From Marinobacter daqiaonensis (GTDB taxonomy: Bacteria; Pseudomonadota; Gammaproteobacteria; Pseudomonadales; Oleiphilaceae), in NCBI RefSeq assembly GCF_900115285.1, contig NZ_FOYW01000002.1, forward strand, positions 434,001 to 498,000: 64,000 nucleotides of DNA, given 5' to 3'. Below are positions 8,957 through 16,731 of the stretch, one piece after another; the stretch's first letter is position 1, and each line of letters begins with the position of its first letter. A program made the translations under genes and the position numbers. The notes below the pieces were generated by a model, which was not told the origin of the DNA, made no database searches, and saw only the letters and a list, made by a program, of their open reading frames with translations.

Positions 8957-9598
8957 TCAGGCCCTGGCGTTCAGGCGGAAGGCATAGTCACTACGGGGAA
9001 GTTCGGCCTCGGGGCCACTGAAGGTCCGGCGGATGCTGTCGTACCGGTGAACCAGATCCTGCAGCCCGTTGAACTGCTGATTATCACTGACCAGTGTATC
9101 AAGCACGGTATTGCTGGTGCCGTAGGCCTGGTTCAGCTTGAGGGCCGTGTCCACGAAGGCCAGGGTGGGCTCGTTGACACTCAGGCGCTGCAAGGCATCA
9201 CGAAAGTCGCGACTGTTGTTAAGGTCCTTTTCGATCTGTGCCCGGGGTTGCTCGGGCATTCTTCCCTGAATTTCCACCTCACCATTACCTGCACGGGACG
9301 CGGCAATCTGCGTGGTTGGCTGCATGCCGTACTCGGCAAGCTTGTGCCTCAGGGTCTCCCGCACATAGGCAAGGTCCTGCCCGACCTGGCTGCGATACTC
9401 ATGTACCGCCAGGCGCCCGGTCTTGCCGGTGGGAGCGCCCCCGGAGAGGGTAAAAGTGTCGTCGTTGCCCTGGGGTTTCCCGGCTGCTTCAACCTGTGCC
9501 GCCGCGGCTTTCCCCTGGGTGCGGTTATCGTCAGGACTCCGGGGGGAGGCCTGCTGGAACTGGAGGCTGGCTTTCAGCAATGATGTCAGCAGAGACAT
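8957..9598 (-). CDS. Conserved-looking hypothetical protein
   Basis: Soluble protein of 213 aa; I do not recognise the family. The start at 9598 is supported by a strong GGAGGAAA site six bases upstream; an upstream open extension lacks such a site. The first 60 residues are Gln/Ala/Ser rich and probably disordered. The remainder (about 70-213) is predicted helical, with charged stretches such as LAYVRETLRHKLAEYG and EIQGRMPEQPRAQIEKDLN. There is no signal peptide or TM segment. It converges on the yciO-like gene with a 15-bp gap. It might be a coiled-coil or adaptor protein, but nothing in the context names a role. Confidence 0.65.
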   Translation of the reverse strand: MSLLTSLLKASLQFQQASPRSPDDNRTQGKAAAAQVEAAGKPQGNDDTFTLSGGAPTGKTGRLAVHEYRSQVGQDLAYVRETLRHKLAEYGMQPTTQIAASRAGNGEVEIQGRMPEQPRAQIEKDLNNSRDFRDALQRLSVNEPTLAFVDTALKLNQAYGTSNTVLDTLVSDNQQFNGLQDLVHRYDSIRRTFSGPEAELPRSDYAFRLNARA

Positions 9599-9760
9599 GG
9601 TGGTTTTCCTCCGGCATCGACCGGCAAAACAGTGACCGTTCAGAGGGGGAATGCAGTTTTCAGGCCAGCTTTGCTCTCCGATAGGGCTGGTATTTTTTCC
9701 GCCGGAGTGCTTTCCTTCTACGCATTCGAAGAACAATAACTTTCCGGGAAAGGCAGCGAA

Positions 9761-10531
9761 ATGATGTCGTTATTCGATCTGAGCGGACAGGTGAGCCTGA
9801 TAACGGGTGCCGGCCGCGGTATCGGGCGCAGTATCGCCCTCGGCCTGGCGGAAGCGGGCAGTGATGTGGTTCTTTGCAGCCGTAGCCAGGAGGAGCTGGA
9901 AGCGGTGGCCGTTGAGGTCCGCAAGCACGGTGTCCGGGCCCTGGTGACCCCCTGCGACGTCCGGGATCCGGGTCAGATTTCCGCAGTGGTGGATCAGGCC
10001 ATCGATGAGTTCGGTCGCATTGATGTGCTTGTCAACAATGCGGGACTGACCATCAAGAAGCCCGCTGAAGAGCTGCCCCTGGACGACTGGCAAACCATCA
10101 TCGACGTGAATCTCACCGGCGTTTTCCTGATGGCCCAGGCGGTCGGACGGCACATGCTCAGCCAGCGCGGCGGACGCATCATCAATATTTCGTCAATCGC
10201 CGCCAAGACCGGTCTGTCAGGCTCCTCGGCCTATTGCGCCAGCAAGGGCGGTGTCGACATGCTGACCAGAACCCTGGCTGTGGAGTGGGCGGAACGGGGA
10301 GTGCGGGTCAACGGCCTGGCTCCTGCCTATACTGAAACACCACTGGTAAAGGCCATTACCGACACCCGGGCGGATTTCGCGGAAAGGGTTCAGAACCGCA
10401 CACCCATGAAGCGAATGGCCCGGCCCGATGAGATGGTCGGCACTGCCATTTTCCTGGCCTCCGAGGCGTCGTCCTATGTCACCGGCGAGACCATCATGGT
10501 GGATGGTGGCTGGACTGCGCTGGGCGCCTGA
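9761..10531 (+). CDS. Short-chain dehydrogenase/reductase (classical SDR)
   Basis: NAD(P)-dependent oxidoreductase of 256 aa. The Rossmann motif TGAGRGIG lies near residues 16-23, the NNAG motif near 90, and the catalytic pair is Tyr158-x3-Lys162 (YCASK) with the upstream Ser in INISSIAAKTG. The C-terminus has the usual TGETIMVDGGW. An Arg (CSRS, after the second strand) suggests NADP(H) preference, but this is uncertain. The substrate is unknown. It precedes an acyl-CoA ligase gene by 44 bp and an XdhC gene after that, so these three probably form one transcript for catabolism of a CoA-activated acid. Confidence 0.9.
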   Translation: MMSLFDLSGQVSLITGAGRGIGRSIALGLAEAGSDVVLCSRSQEELEAVAVEVRKHGVRALVTPCDVRDPGQISAVVDQAIDEFGRIDVLVNNAGLTIKKPAEELPLDDWQTIIDVNLTGVFLMAQAVGRHMLSQRGGRIINISSIAAKTGLSGSSAYCASKGGVDMLTRTLAVEWAERGVRVNGLAPAYTETPLVKAITDTRADFAERVQNRTPMKRMARPDEMVGTAIFLASEASSYVTGETIMVDGGWTALGA

Positions 10532-10575
10532 GTCGGCCGTTTTCACACAAAAATAAACCGCAGTCAGGAGATTTC

Positions 10576-12270
10576 ATGATGAACTCAGCTGTTGCCCCCG
10601 ACGCTCCCTGGTTCAGAAATTACCCCGAGGGGGTTCCCCACCAGCCGGAACTGTCCGGCCACGCCGTACACCAGATGCTGGCCCAGTCTGCCGGCCGCTG
10701 GCCTGACCGCAGCGCCCTCAATTTCATGGGACGCAATATCAGCTACCAGGAACTGGACCAGTTGGTATCCCGCGCCGCTGCAGGGCTTCAGAGGCAGGGT
10801 GTCGGCCCCGGGGTACATGTGGGTCTGTACCTGCCCAATTCGCCCCATGGCGTTATTGCCTTTCTCGGCGTTCTGCGTGCAGGAGGCGTGGTGGTTAATT
10901 ACTCGCCCCTGGATGCAGAGCGGATTCTGGAACACAAGATCGGCGACAGCGAAACCGATATCATGGTTACTGTCGATCTGAAGGCGTTCCTGCCCCGCAT
11001 GACCGGGTTTCTGGACAGCTCCCGCCTGGGAAAACTGGTGGTGGGATCGGTGGACGAGTTCTCGGCGGATCCGGCCGCTGCCCGCAGTGCCCTGGAGCAG
11101 GCAGGCGAGCTGGCTGAACTGCCCGACGACGACAGGGTCATGAGTTTTGCCGCCCTGTTGGATAACGAAGGCGATTTCCTCAGGCATCCGGAGTCGGAAG
11201 AACCGGACCGGCTGGCAGTTCTCCAGTACACCGGCGGAACAACCGGCGCTCCCAAGGGGGCCATGCTCACCCACGGCAATATTGCCTGTGCCGCCGACCA
11301 GCTCGGTACCGCCCTCAAAACCACGGTGTCATCAGGTGAGGAGAGGGTGCTGGCGGTGCTGCCGCCATTCCATATCTATTCCATTGTGGTGAATATGCTG
11401 TTTGGCCTGCGAAACGGCGCCACCCTTTACCTGCACTTCCGCTTCGACCCCCGGGAGGCCCTGGAGGCGATCCAGGAAGAGAAAATCACGGTCTTCCCGG
11501 CGGTACCCACCATGCTGTCCGCCCTGCTGGCCTATCCCGGCCTCGGTGATTACCGCCTGGACTCCCTGAAACTCTGCAATTCCGGTGGAGCACCTCTGCC
11601 CGTGGAGCTGCAGCAGCGGTTCCAGAAGGCAGCCGGCTGTAATGTGAAGGAAGGGTGGGGCATGACCGAAACCGCCGCCCTGGGAACATTTACCCCGGAG
11701 GGCATGGTCGCGCCGGCGGGGGCCTGTGGTGTTCCGGTTCCCGGGGTTGATCTGAAGATCATCAACCTGGACGGCAGCGGCAGGGAACAGCCCCAGGGTG
11801 AGCGGGGCGAGCTCTGCATCGCCGGCCCCAATGTGATGAAAGGCTACTGGAAGCGCGAAGACGCCACGGCGGAATCCATGACACCTGAAGGTTACTTCAG
11901 GACCGGTGACGTGGCCTGGATGGACGAAGGCGGGTTCGTCTATATCGTGGACCGGACCAAGGACATGATCATCTGCAGTGGTTACAATGTCTATCCCAGG
12001 AATATCGAGGAGGCGATCTATGAGCATCCGGCGGTCGCCGAAGTTTCAGTGATCGGCGTGCCCGATGAATATCGGGGCCAGACTCCCAGGGCCTATATCA
12101 CCATCCGTGACGGTGAGCAGGAGCCAACCCTGGAGGAGATGAAGGCCTTTCTCAAGACGAGGCTGGGCAAGCATGAAATGATCCACAGCCTGGAAATCCG
12201 TGACGAGCTGCCGAAGACGCCGGTTGGCAAGCTGTCGAAGAAAGAACTCTACGCCGAGGTGGGGCGCTGA
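10576..12270 (+). CDS. AMP-forming acyl-CoA synthetase (ligase)
   Basis: ANL-superfamily enzyme of 564 aa that activates a carboxylic acid with ATP and CoA. Motifs: the P-loop YTGGTTGAPKGAMLTH (around 218), the A5 motif GWGMTETA (around 360), the hinge region YFRTGDVAWMDEGGF followed by DRTKDMIICSGYNVYPRNIEE, and the C-terminal catalytic Lys in KTPVGKLSKKEL. Overall it resembles long- or medium-chain fatty-acyl and aromatic acid ligases; sequence alone does not settle the substrate. The ATG is preceded by CAGGAG. Its stop TGA overlaps the ATG of the xdhC-like gene by one base. Confidence 0.9.
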   Translation: MMNSAVAPDAPWFRNYPEGVPHQPELSGHAVHQMLAQSAGRWPDRSALNFMGRNISYQELDQLVSRAAAGLQRQGVGPGVHVGLYLPNSPHGVIAFLGVLRAGGVVVNYSPLDAERILEHKIGDSETDIMVTVDLKAFLPRMTGFLDSSRLGKLVVGSVDEFSADPAAARSALEQAGELAELPDDDRVMSFAALLDNEGDFLRHPESEEPDRLAVLQYTGGTTGAPKGAMLTHGNIACAADQLGTALKTTVSSGEERVLAVLPPFHIYSIVVNMLFGLRNGATLYLHFRFDPREALEAIQEEKITVFPAVPTMLSALLAYPGLGDYRLDSLKLCNSGGAPLPVELQQRFQKAAGCNVKEGWGMTETAALGTFTPEGMVAPAGACGVPVPGVDLKIINLDGSGREQPQGERGELCIAGPNVMKGYWKREDATAESMTPEGYFRTGDVAWMDEGGFVYIVDRTKDMIICSGYNVYPRNIEEAIYEHPAVAEVSVIGVPDEYRGQTPRAYITIRDGEQEPTLEEMKAFLKTRLGKHEMIHSLEIRDELPKTPVGKLSKKELYAEVGR

Positions 12271-13304
12271 TGGCGAAAGCCGCGATGAATGCGGATCACC
12301 AACCACTGCGATCCTTCGAGTGCCTGGTGAACGATTTTTGTGAGTTCCGGGCCCAGGGCCTGCCAGCGGCGCTCGTCACCCTGGTAAATACCCGCGGTGG
12401 TTCGCCCCGGCCTCCCGGCAGCCAGATGGTGATTGGGGGTGATGGCCGTTTTGTCGGCCACCTTACCGGCGGTTGCGCGGAACACGTCATCGTGGATGAG
12501 GCGCAGGCGGCTCTCCGCGAGGGCCGGAATCGCACCATTCGGCTGGGAGCGGGATCCCCCTATCTGGATATCGAGCTTCCCTGTGGGGCGTCGGTGGATC
12601 TGCATATCGATGTCGGGGTGGCCGACGAGGTGATGGCGGCGATAAAGGGCGCACTGGATGAACGACGGACCGTGGCCCTGGAAATCCTGCCTGACGGCGG
12701 CCATCAGCTGGTCCGCCCGGGTGTTGGTGCTGTGCCCCCCGGGGCTTTTCGGCGCTGGTATCGCCCTGCCCGGCGGCTGCTGGTTTTCGGCAAGGGTCCG
12801 AATGCCTCGGCCCTGGCGCGCCTGGCGTGGGAGAGTGAGTACCAGGTGCAGCTGCTTTCCCCGGATCGCGGCACACTCGGTTCGTGCTCCGGAACCGGCA
12901 TTGAGACCACTGTCCTGACAGCGCCCTCGGCCGTCGATCTTCCACCGACCGATGCCCATACTGCGGCGGTTGTGATGTTCCATGAACACGACTGGGAGCC
13001 GCCCCTGCTGGCGGCACTGCTCAAATCAGACGTCTTTTACATAGGTGCCCTGGGAAGCCGGAGAACCCACGAGCAGCGTTGTGATTCGCTGGCACAGCAG
13101 GGGTTTGGCATTGACCTCGATCGGATTCGTGGTCCCGTGGGGCTGGACATCGGTGCGGCCACTCCCATAGAAATTGCCCTGTCGATCCTGGCGGAAATCA
13201 CCCGTGACTATCGCGCTTCCCTCCAGCGTCCACTGCTTGAAACCCGAGCGCTGGAGAGCTCCAGGCTGGAAAATTCCGGTGACGCCGTCACTGAAGGCGG
13301 CTGA
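12270..13304 (+). CDS. XdhC/CoxI family molybdenum hydroxylase maturation factor
   Basis: Protein of 344 aa. XdhC/CoxI proteins bind the molybdenum cofactor, promote its sulfuration and insert it into xanthine dehydrogenase-type enzymes. The N-terminal domain shows TLVNTRGGSPRPPGSQMVI and GHLTGGCAEHVI; the C-terminal Rossmann domain begins at RRLLVFGKGPNA (about 168) and includes YIGALGSRRTHEQR and the terminal GLDIGAATPIEIALSILAEI. It overlaps the ligase gene by one base and converges, with a 17-bp overlap, on the MocA-like gene. No molybdenum hydroxylase structural subunit is in the window, so the client enzyme must be encoded elsewhere. Confidence 0.9.
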   Translation: MAKAAMNADHQPLRSFECLVNDFCEFRAQGLPAALVTLVNTRGGSPRPPGSQMVIGGDGRFVGHLTGGCAEHVIVDEAQAALREGRNRTIRLGAGSPYLDIELPCGASVDLHIDVGVADEVMAAIKGALDERRTVALEILPDGGHQLVRPGVGAVPPGAFRRWYRPARRLLVFGKGPNASALARLAWESEYQVQLLSPDRGTLGSCSGTGIETTVLTAPSAVDLPPTDAHTAAVVMFHEHDWEPPLLAALLKSDVFYIGALGSRRTHEQRCDSLAQQGFGIDLDRIRGPVGLDIGAATPIEIALSILAEITRDYRASLQRPLLETRALESSRLENSGDAVTEGG

Positions 13305-13944
13305 GGGCCCGCCAGTCTTCCCGGGTATCCACGTCCTGCAGGACTCCGTCGATGGTCATGCGACAGGCGTTGGCCGCTTTCAGTAAACCGCCCGCTCCCC
13401 GGCCTCCCCGAAGCGCTGACACTTCCGGCCAGAGCCAGCGGGGAAGGTAGGCAGGTACGCCCGGGTGGCCGTTATACTCCGCCGCGAGAGGTTGCCAGGG
13501 GTGGGCGCGGGCGCGGGCCCCAAATTTCTTTAGCTGCTCGTGGTCCAGCACGGGCTGATCCACGAGTATCACGAATACACCAGCGGCCGATGTGGGCAGG
13601 GTCCCGATACCGGCGGTCAGGGATGCCGACATGCCCTCCGCCCAGTTATCCACCCGCTGCCACGACGTCGGCGGCCTGCGGCTGTAGTAGCGCAACAGCG
13701 GTGCTCGGCAGCCGGTCATCACCCGCACATCGGCGCTGATCAGCCGGGCCTGCCTGATGGCATGGTCAAGCAGCGGTTCTCCCCGGAATCTGAGAAGGGC
13801 CTTGGGCCGTCCGAGGCGCCGGGATGCACCGGCGGCCAGCACCAGTGCGGGAATGGCGTCGGCACAACGGAAGGCGGCGGCATTGGGTCGTCGCCTCGCC
13901 GCCTGGAGAAATGGCCGCAACCTGGATGTCCCCCTGGTTCTCAT
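13288..13944 (-). CDS. MobA/MocA-like NTP transferase (probable molybdenum cofactor cytidylyltransferase)
   Basis: Nucleotidyltransferase whose domain starts with PALVLAAGASRRLGRPKALL, the LAAGxSxRxGxxK signature of MobA/MocA/IspD-type enzymes. A middle ILVDQPVL segment (Asp of the metal site) and the EYNGHPGVPAYLPR loop fit MocA, which converts Moco to the cytosine dinucleotide form used by XdhC-matured hydroxylases. The start is unclear: no good ribosome site is visible, and the frame stays open to an ATG at 14028. I use the ATG at 13944, which still leaves about 33 residues before the domain. The 3' overlap with the xdhC-like gene is consistent with a linked function. Confidence 0.8.
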   Translation of the reverse strand: MRTRGTSRLRPFLQAARRRPNAAAFRCADAIPALVLAAGASRRLGRPKALLRFRGEPLLDHAIRQARLISADVRVMTGCRAPLLRYYSRRPPTSWQRVDNWAEGMSASLTAGIGTLPTSAAGVFVILVDQPVLDHEQLKKFGARARAHPWQPLAAEYNGHPGVPAYLPRWLWPEVSALRGGRGAGGLLKAANACRMTIDGVLQDVDTREDWRALSRLQ

Positions 13945-14102
13945 GGTAGTGACGTCGGGTCTCTTTGTGTCGGTAATCCGTGGTCCCGGATACGAGAGGA
14001 TCATGTGGCTTTCAGGATAGTCAATCATTCCGGCCTGATGTTGGGCTCGCCGACTTCATCCCGCTTTGTCCTGACCGGCTCCGTTTCGGAGCTGCCAGCC
14101 TG

Positions 14103-14945
14103 TCATTGCCGGGTCCGGGAGTCGACCGTGAAGTCCAGAGGATTGAACCGATAGTACCCGCACAGGACTTCGAAGACCTCTGGCTGCTGTTCATGAAGGT
14201 GACGGGGCTGCTGATAGAACGTCTCGGTGAGCACCGCGAAGAACTCCGCCGGTTCAGTGGCGCCGTAAGGATCCAGCCAGCTGTCTCTGTGGTGACTGAG
14301 AGAGTGGCGAAGCTGTTCGTAGGCCCGGCTCATGGTTTCCTGCCAATGGCTGGCCTGGGAGCCGGAGAGGGGCGGAGCACCGTCGGCGCTGCCATCCAGG
14401 TAGTCCAGCTGGTGGGCGAATTCGTGCAGGACCACATTATGGGGACTGTCCGGATCGAGCCAGCTTTGCTCGCAATCCTCCCAGGACAGTACCACACGCC
14501 CGAGGGTGGAGGCTTCACCGGCCCGGACCTGGTGGCTCATGTCCACCACCATGCCATGCTGTTGCGGCTCTATTACGTGATAGGCACCGGGGTAAACCAG
14601 GATACTGCGGATTTCGTCATAGTCCGAATAGCTCCGCCCCAACACCAGCAGACAGGCATGGCCGGCAATGGTAAGCCGAACCCGGTCGTCGACCACGAAA
14701 CCATCACAGCCGTAGAACTCCTTCTCCGCGAGGAACAACTGGACCCGCTGCTCCAGCTCTTTTCTGAGGGCAGCGGGAAGCCTGCGATAGAGGGGAACCC
14801 GGTTGTGAAGAGTTTCACGCCAGCTATCGGGAAAAGGGCGATCCAATTCCCGGCTCCGCCGCCAGTCCCGGTAGAAAAACAGCAGGAAAACGGCAAGCGC
14901 GATAGCGATGACCGATACGATGGCAAAAATAACCCCTGGCGACAT
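14103..14945 (-). CDS. MtfA-like M90 zinc metallopeptidase, membrane-anchored
   Basis: Metallopeptidase of 280 aa, related to MtfA (the Mlc-regulating aminopeptidase). The zinc motif is HEFAH (His174, Glu175, His178), followed by QLDYLDG. The region around FVVDDRVRLTIAGHACLLVLG and TEFFAVLTETFYQQP is typical of the M90 family. Unlike E. coli MtfA it has an N-terminal TM helix (about 5-25), so it is probably tethered to the inner membrane facing the cytoplasm. I start at the ATG at 14945; an open frame extends upstream to 15005 but would place charged residues before the helix. Confidence 0.88.
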   Translation of the reverse strand: MSPGVIFAIVSVIAIALAVFLLFFYRDWRRSRELDRPFPDSWRETLHNRVPLYRRLPAALRKELEQRVQLFLAEKEFYGCDGFVVDDRVRLTIAGHACLLVLGRSYSDYDEIRSILVYPGAYHVIEPQQHGMVVDMSHQVRAGEASTLGRVVLSWEDCEQSWLDPDSPHNVVLHEFAHQLDYLDGSADGAPPLSGSQASHWQETMSRAYEQLRHSLSHHRDSWLDPYGATEPAEFFAVLTETFYQQPRHLHEQQPEVFEVLCGYYRFNPLDFTVDSRTRQ

Positions 14946-15073
14946 CAAAAGACCTGCACCTATCCTTTCTGGAACGTGGCGACTGTTATAGTACAGTAAA
15001 TTCAACCGCAGAGGCGCCTGGTCGGATCAGGCCGCTTCAGCGTTGTGCCCGACAATGCAAACGAGGAATAGTC

Positions 15074-15628
15074 ATGAACAAGACAGCACTGGTACCCATT
15101 GCCGAGGGGAGCGAGGACATCGAAACGGTCACCATCATCGACGTGCTCCGGCGTGCCGGCGTCGAGGTCACCGTGGCCAGTGTGCATGAGGAACTCACGG
15201 TGACTGCATCCCGGCGAACCCGCCTGGTTGCCGATGTGCTCCTCCAGGACTGTGTCGACCAGGATTACGACCTCATCGCCCTGCCGGGGGGCATGCCCGG
15301 CGCCAAGAACCTGAGTGAGTCGCCGCTTTTGATCGACCGCCTGCGCAAACAACGCGAGAGCGGGTTCTGGTACGCGGCTATCTGTGCCGCGCCGGCGGTA
15401 GCCCTGGCTCCCCATGGTCTGCTGGATGGCATGGCTGCCACCGGTCATGCCAACTTCCGGGAGGCTCTGCCGGATACCTCTCAGGTGGAGCAGCGGGTGG
15501 TGGTTGATGGCAACTGCATTACCAGCCAGGGCCCGGGCTCAGCCATTGAGTTTGCGCTGGAACTGGTGGCCAGGGTCTGCGGCAGAGATATCCGGGATAA
15601 AGTGGCCGCACCCATGATGTTGCCGTAG
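15074..15628 (+). CDS. DJ-1/YajL family protein
   Basis: DJ-1/PfpI superfamily protein of 184 aa. The nucleophile-elbow cysteine is Cys104 in AICAAPAVAL, with Glu17 in PIAEGSEDIE and the LPGGMPGAKNL loop, all as in YajL. Members act as redox-sensitive chaperones, glyoxalases or deglycases, and their in vivo role is debated. A GAGGAA site lies before the ATG. The next gene (cytochrome c) follows after 63 bp on the same strand. Assignment to the YajL group is firm; a specific activity is not. Confidence 0.9.
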   Translation: MNKTALVPIAEGSEDIETVTIIDVLRRAGVEVTVASVHEELTVTASRRTRLVADVLLQDCVDQDYDLIALPGGMPGAKNLSESPLLIDRLRKQRESGFWYAAICAAPAVALAPHGLLDGMAATGHANFREALPDTSQVEQRVVVDGNCITSQGPGSAIEFALELVARVCGRDIRDKVAAPMMLP

Positions 15629-15691
15629 GCGCTGGCCGGCAAAGTGGCGGATCAGTAAAGAAGACTCGATAAATAATAAGGGGATAACACC

Positions 15692-16228
15692 ATGAAATTT
15701 CTGGCCGGGGTTCTGACGACCCTGATCGCGGGCGCTGTGGTTGCCGCTGTGATTGTTTTTGGCGGTTTCTACAATGTCGCGGCCTCCGAGGGACATTCCG
15801 CTGTGGGCAACTGGTTGTTGCATACCACCATGCATTATTCGGTGGAGTCCCGGGCTGAAGGAATGACGGTGCCGGCAAACCTGGTTTCCGACGACCGGGT
15901 GCAGCGTGGAGCACGGGCCTACGACGAGATGTGCGCCTCCTGTCACCTGAAACCGGGCCAGGAGGAGAGTGTGATCCACACCGGTCTGACACCCACGCCG
16001 CCGCGTCTCGACCGGCCGGGGCACTGGAGTGCCGCCGAGCAGTTCTGGATTGTCAGCAACGGCATCAAGATGACCGGCATGCCCGCCTGGGGCCCTACTC
16101 ACAGTGAGGAGGAGCTGTGGGAGGTTGTCGCGTTCCTGCAGCGTCTGCCGGAGCTGTCGGAAGACGAATATTCGGCCCTGGTGAAGACGGTCCCGGAAGG
16201 TCACGAGGGCCACGACCATACCCACTAG
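15692..16228 (+). CDS. Membrane-anchored c-type cytochrome with His-rich tail
   Basis: Monoheme cytochrome c of 178 aa. An N-terminal TM helix (about 5-26) would anchor it with the heme domain in the periplasm. The heme motif is Cys81-Ala-Ser-Cys84-His85, and the likely sixth ligand is a Met in KMTGMPAWG. The C-terminus is histidine-rich (GHEGHDHTH), which could bind metal. The TAG stop codon lies inside the ACTAGT end of the adjacent 215-bp inverted-repeat element, so insertion of that element may have set the present C-terminus. Electron partners are unknown. Confidence 0.85.
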   Translation: MKFLAGVLTTLIAGAVVAAVIVFGGFYNVAASEGHSAVGNWLLHTTMHYSVESRAEGMTVPANLVSDDRVQRGARAYDEMCASCHLKPGQEESVIHTGLTPTPPRLDRPGHWSAAEQFWIVSNGIKMTGMPAWGPTHSEEELWEVVAFLQRLPELSEDEYSALVKTVPEGHEGHDHTH

Positions 16229-16438
16229 TGTCCCGGACGGTTAATTCGCTGACCTACTGAGCCCCTGAAAGCCTTGCTCTCAAGGCTTTCAGGGGCTCCC
16301 GGAGGGCTTGCCGCTGGCGACTCTGGACCTGTGTTGTCAGCCCTTGATGTGGAACCACCACACCTGCGGACTGACGCCTTGGCCAGAGTCGCCAGCGGCA
16401 AGCAATAGGTCAGCGAATTAACCGGCCGGGGCACTAGT
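16224..16438. mobile_element. 215-bp foldback element (probable MITE) between two converging genes
   Basis: The element starts and ends with ACTAGT. Its outer arms are about 36 bp and nearly perfect inverted repeats (shared core TAGGTCAGCGAATTAACCG; three mismatches). Inner arms of 20 bp are perfect: CTTGCCGCTGGCGACTCTGG (16307-16326) against 16383-16402. The left arm is interrupted by a further hairpin (16260-16297). No open frame of its own is credible. The stop codons of both flanking genes are the TAG triplets within the two ACTAGT ends. The structure fits a non-autonomous miniature inverted-repeat transposable element; a bidirectional terminator is an additional or alternative role. Confidence 0.7.
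16260..16297. terminator. Strong 17-bp hairpin inside the foldback element
   Basis: Perfect 17-bp stem AGCCCCTGAAAGCCTTG with loop CTCT and exact complement (16281-16297). It could end transcription from the cytochrome c gene or the facing zinc-ribbon gene, although no T-run follows. Relative to the right arm of the element it looks like an insertion. Confidence 0.45.
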
Positions 16439-16682
16439 CCCCCTCTTTCTCGGGAAGGGTGGGGACAGGCTCCACGACGGTGGTGCCATTGCTGGGGGTT
16501 TCGGGATCATCCTCCATCACAACCATGATGGCTCCCCCGGCAATCAGCAGAACGGCGACGATCGCGATAACCGCCTTTGCCGTTCCCGACATTGATGAGC
16601 GAAGGGGATTGCCGCAGCCCGGACATTTTCCGGCTTTGGTGTCGGCCTGGGTGCCACAGTGCTCACAGATGGTTCGCGACAT
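16434..16682 (-). CDS. Small zinc-ribbon membrane protein
   Basis: Protein of 82 aa. A four-cysteine zinc ribbon (CEHC at residues 6-9, CPGC at 19-22) is followed by one TM helix (about 33-56, KAVIAIVAVLLIAGGAIMVV) and an acidic, Pro-rich tail. Its TAG stop lies in the ACTAGT end of the foldback element. Proteins with this layout are common and uncharacterised; the ribbon would face the cytoplasm. Its start is 50 bp from the end of the glutamate-cysteine ligase gene, on the same strand and downstream of it, so they may be cotranscribed. Confidence 0.75.
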   Translation of the reverse strand: MSRTICEHCGTQADTKAGKCPGCGNPLRSSMSGTAKAVIAIVAVLLIAGGAIMVVMEDDPETPSNGTTVVEPVPTLPEKEGD

Positions 16683-16731
16683 TCGTTGACCTCCTTGGTG
16701 CGGAAAATGGTCGTCAGGGCGTGCCTGAAAG

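Noticed and set aside
13980..14999. A 339-codon plus-strand frame opposite the MtfA-like gene.
   Set aside because: The minus strand encodes a clear HEFAH peptidase with M90 motifs; the plus-strand product has no recognisable domain.
16225..16434. A 69-codon open frame spanning the foldback element.
   Set aside because: It lies wholly within inverted repeats, has no ribosome site, and its translation is repeat-derived.
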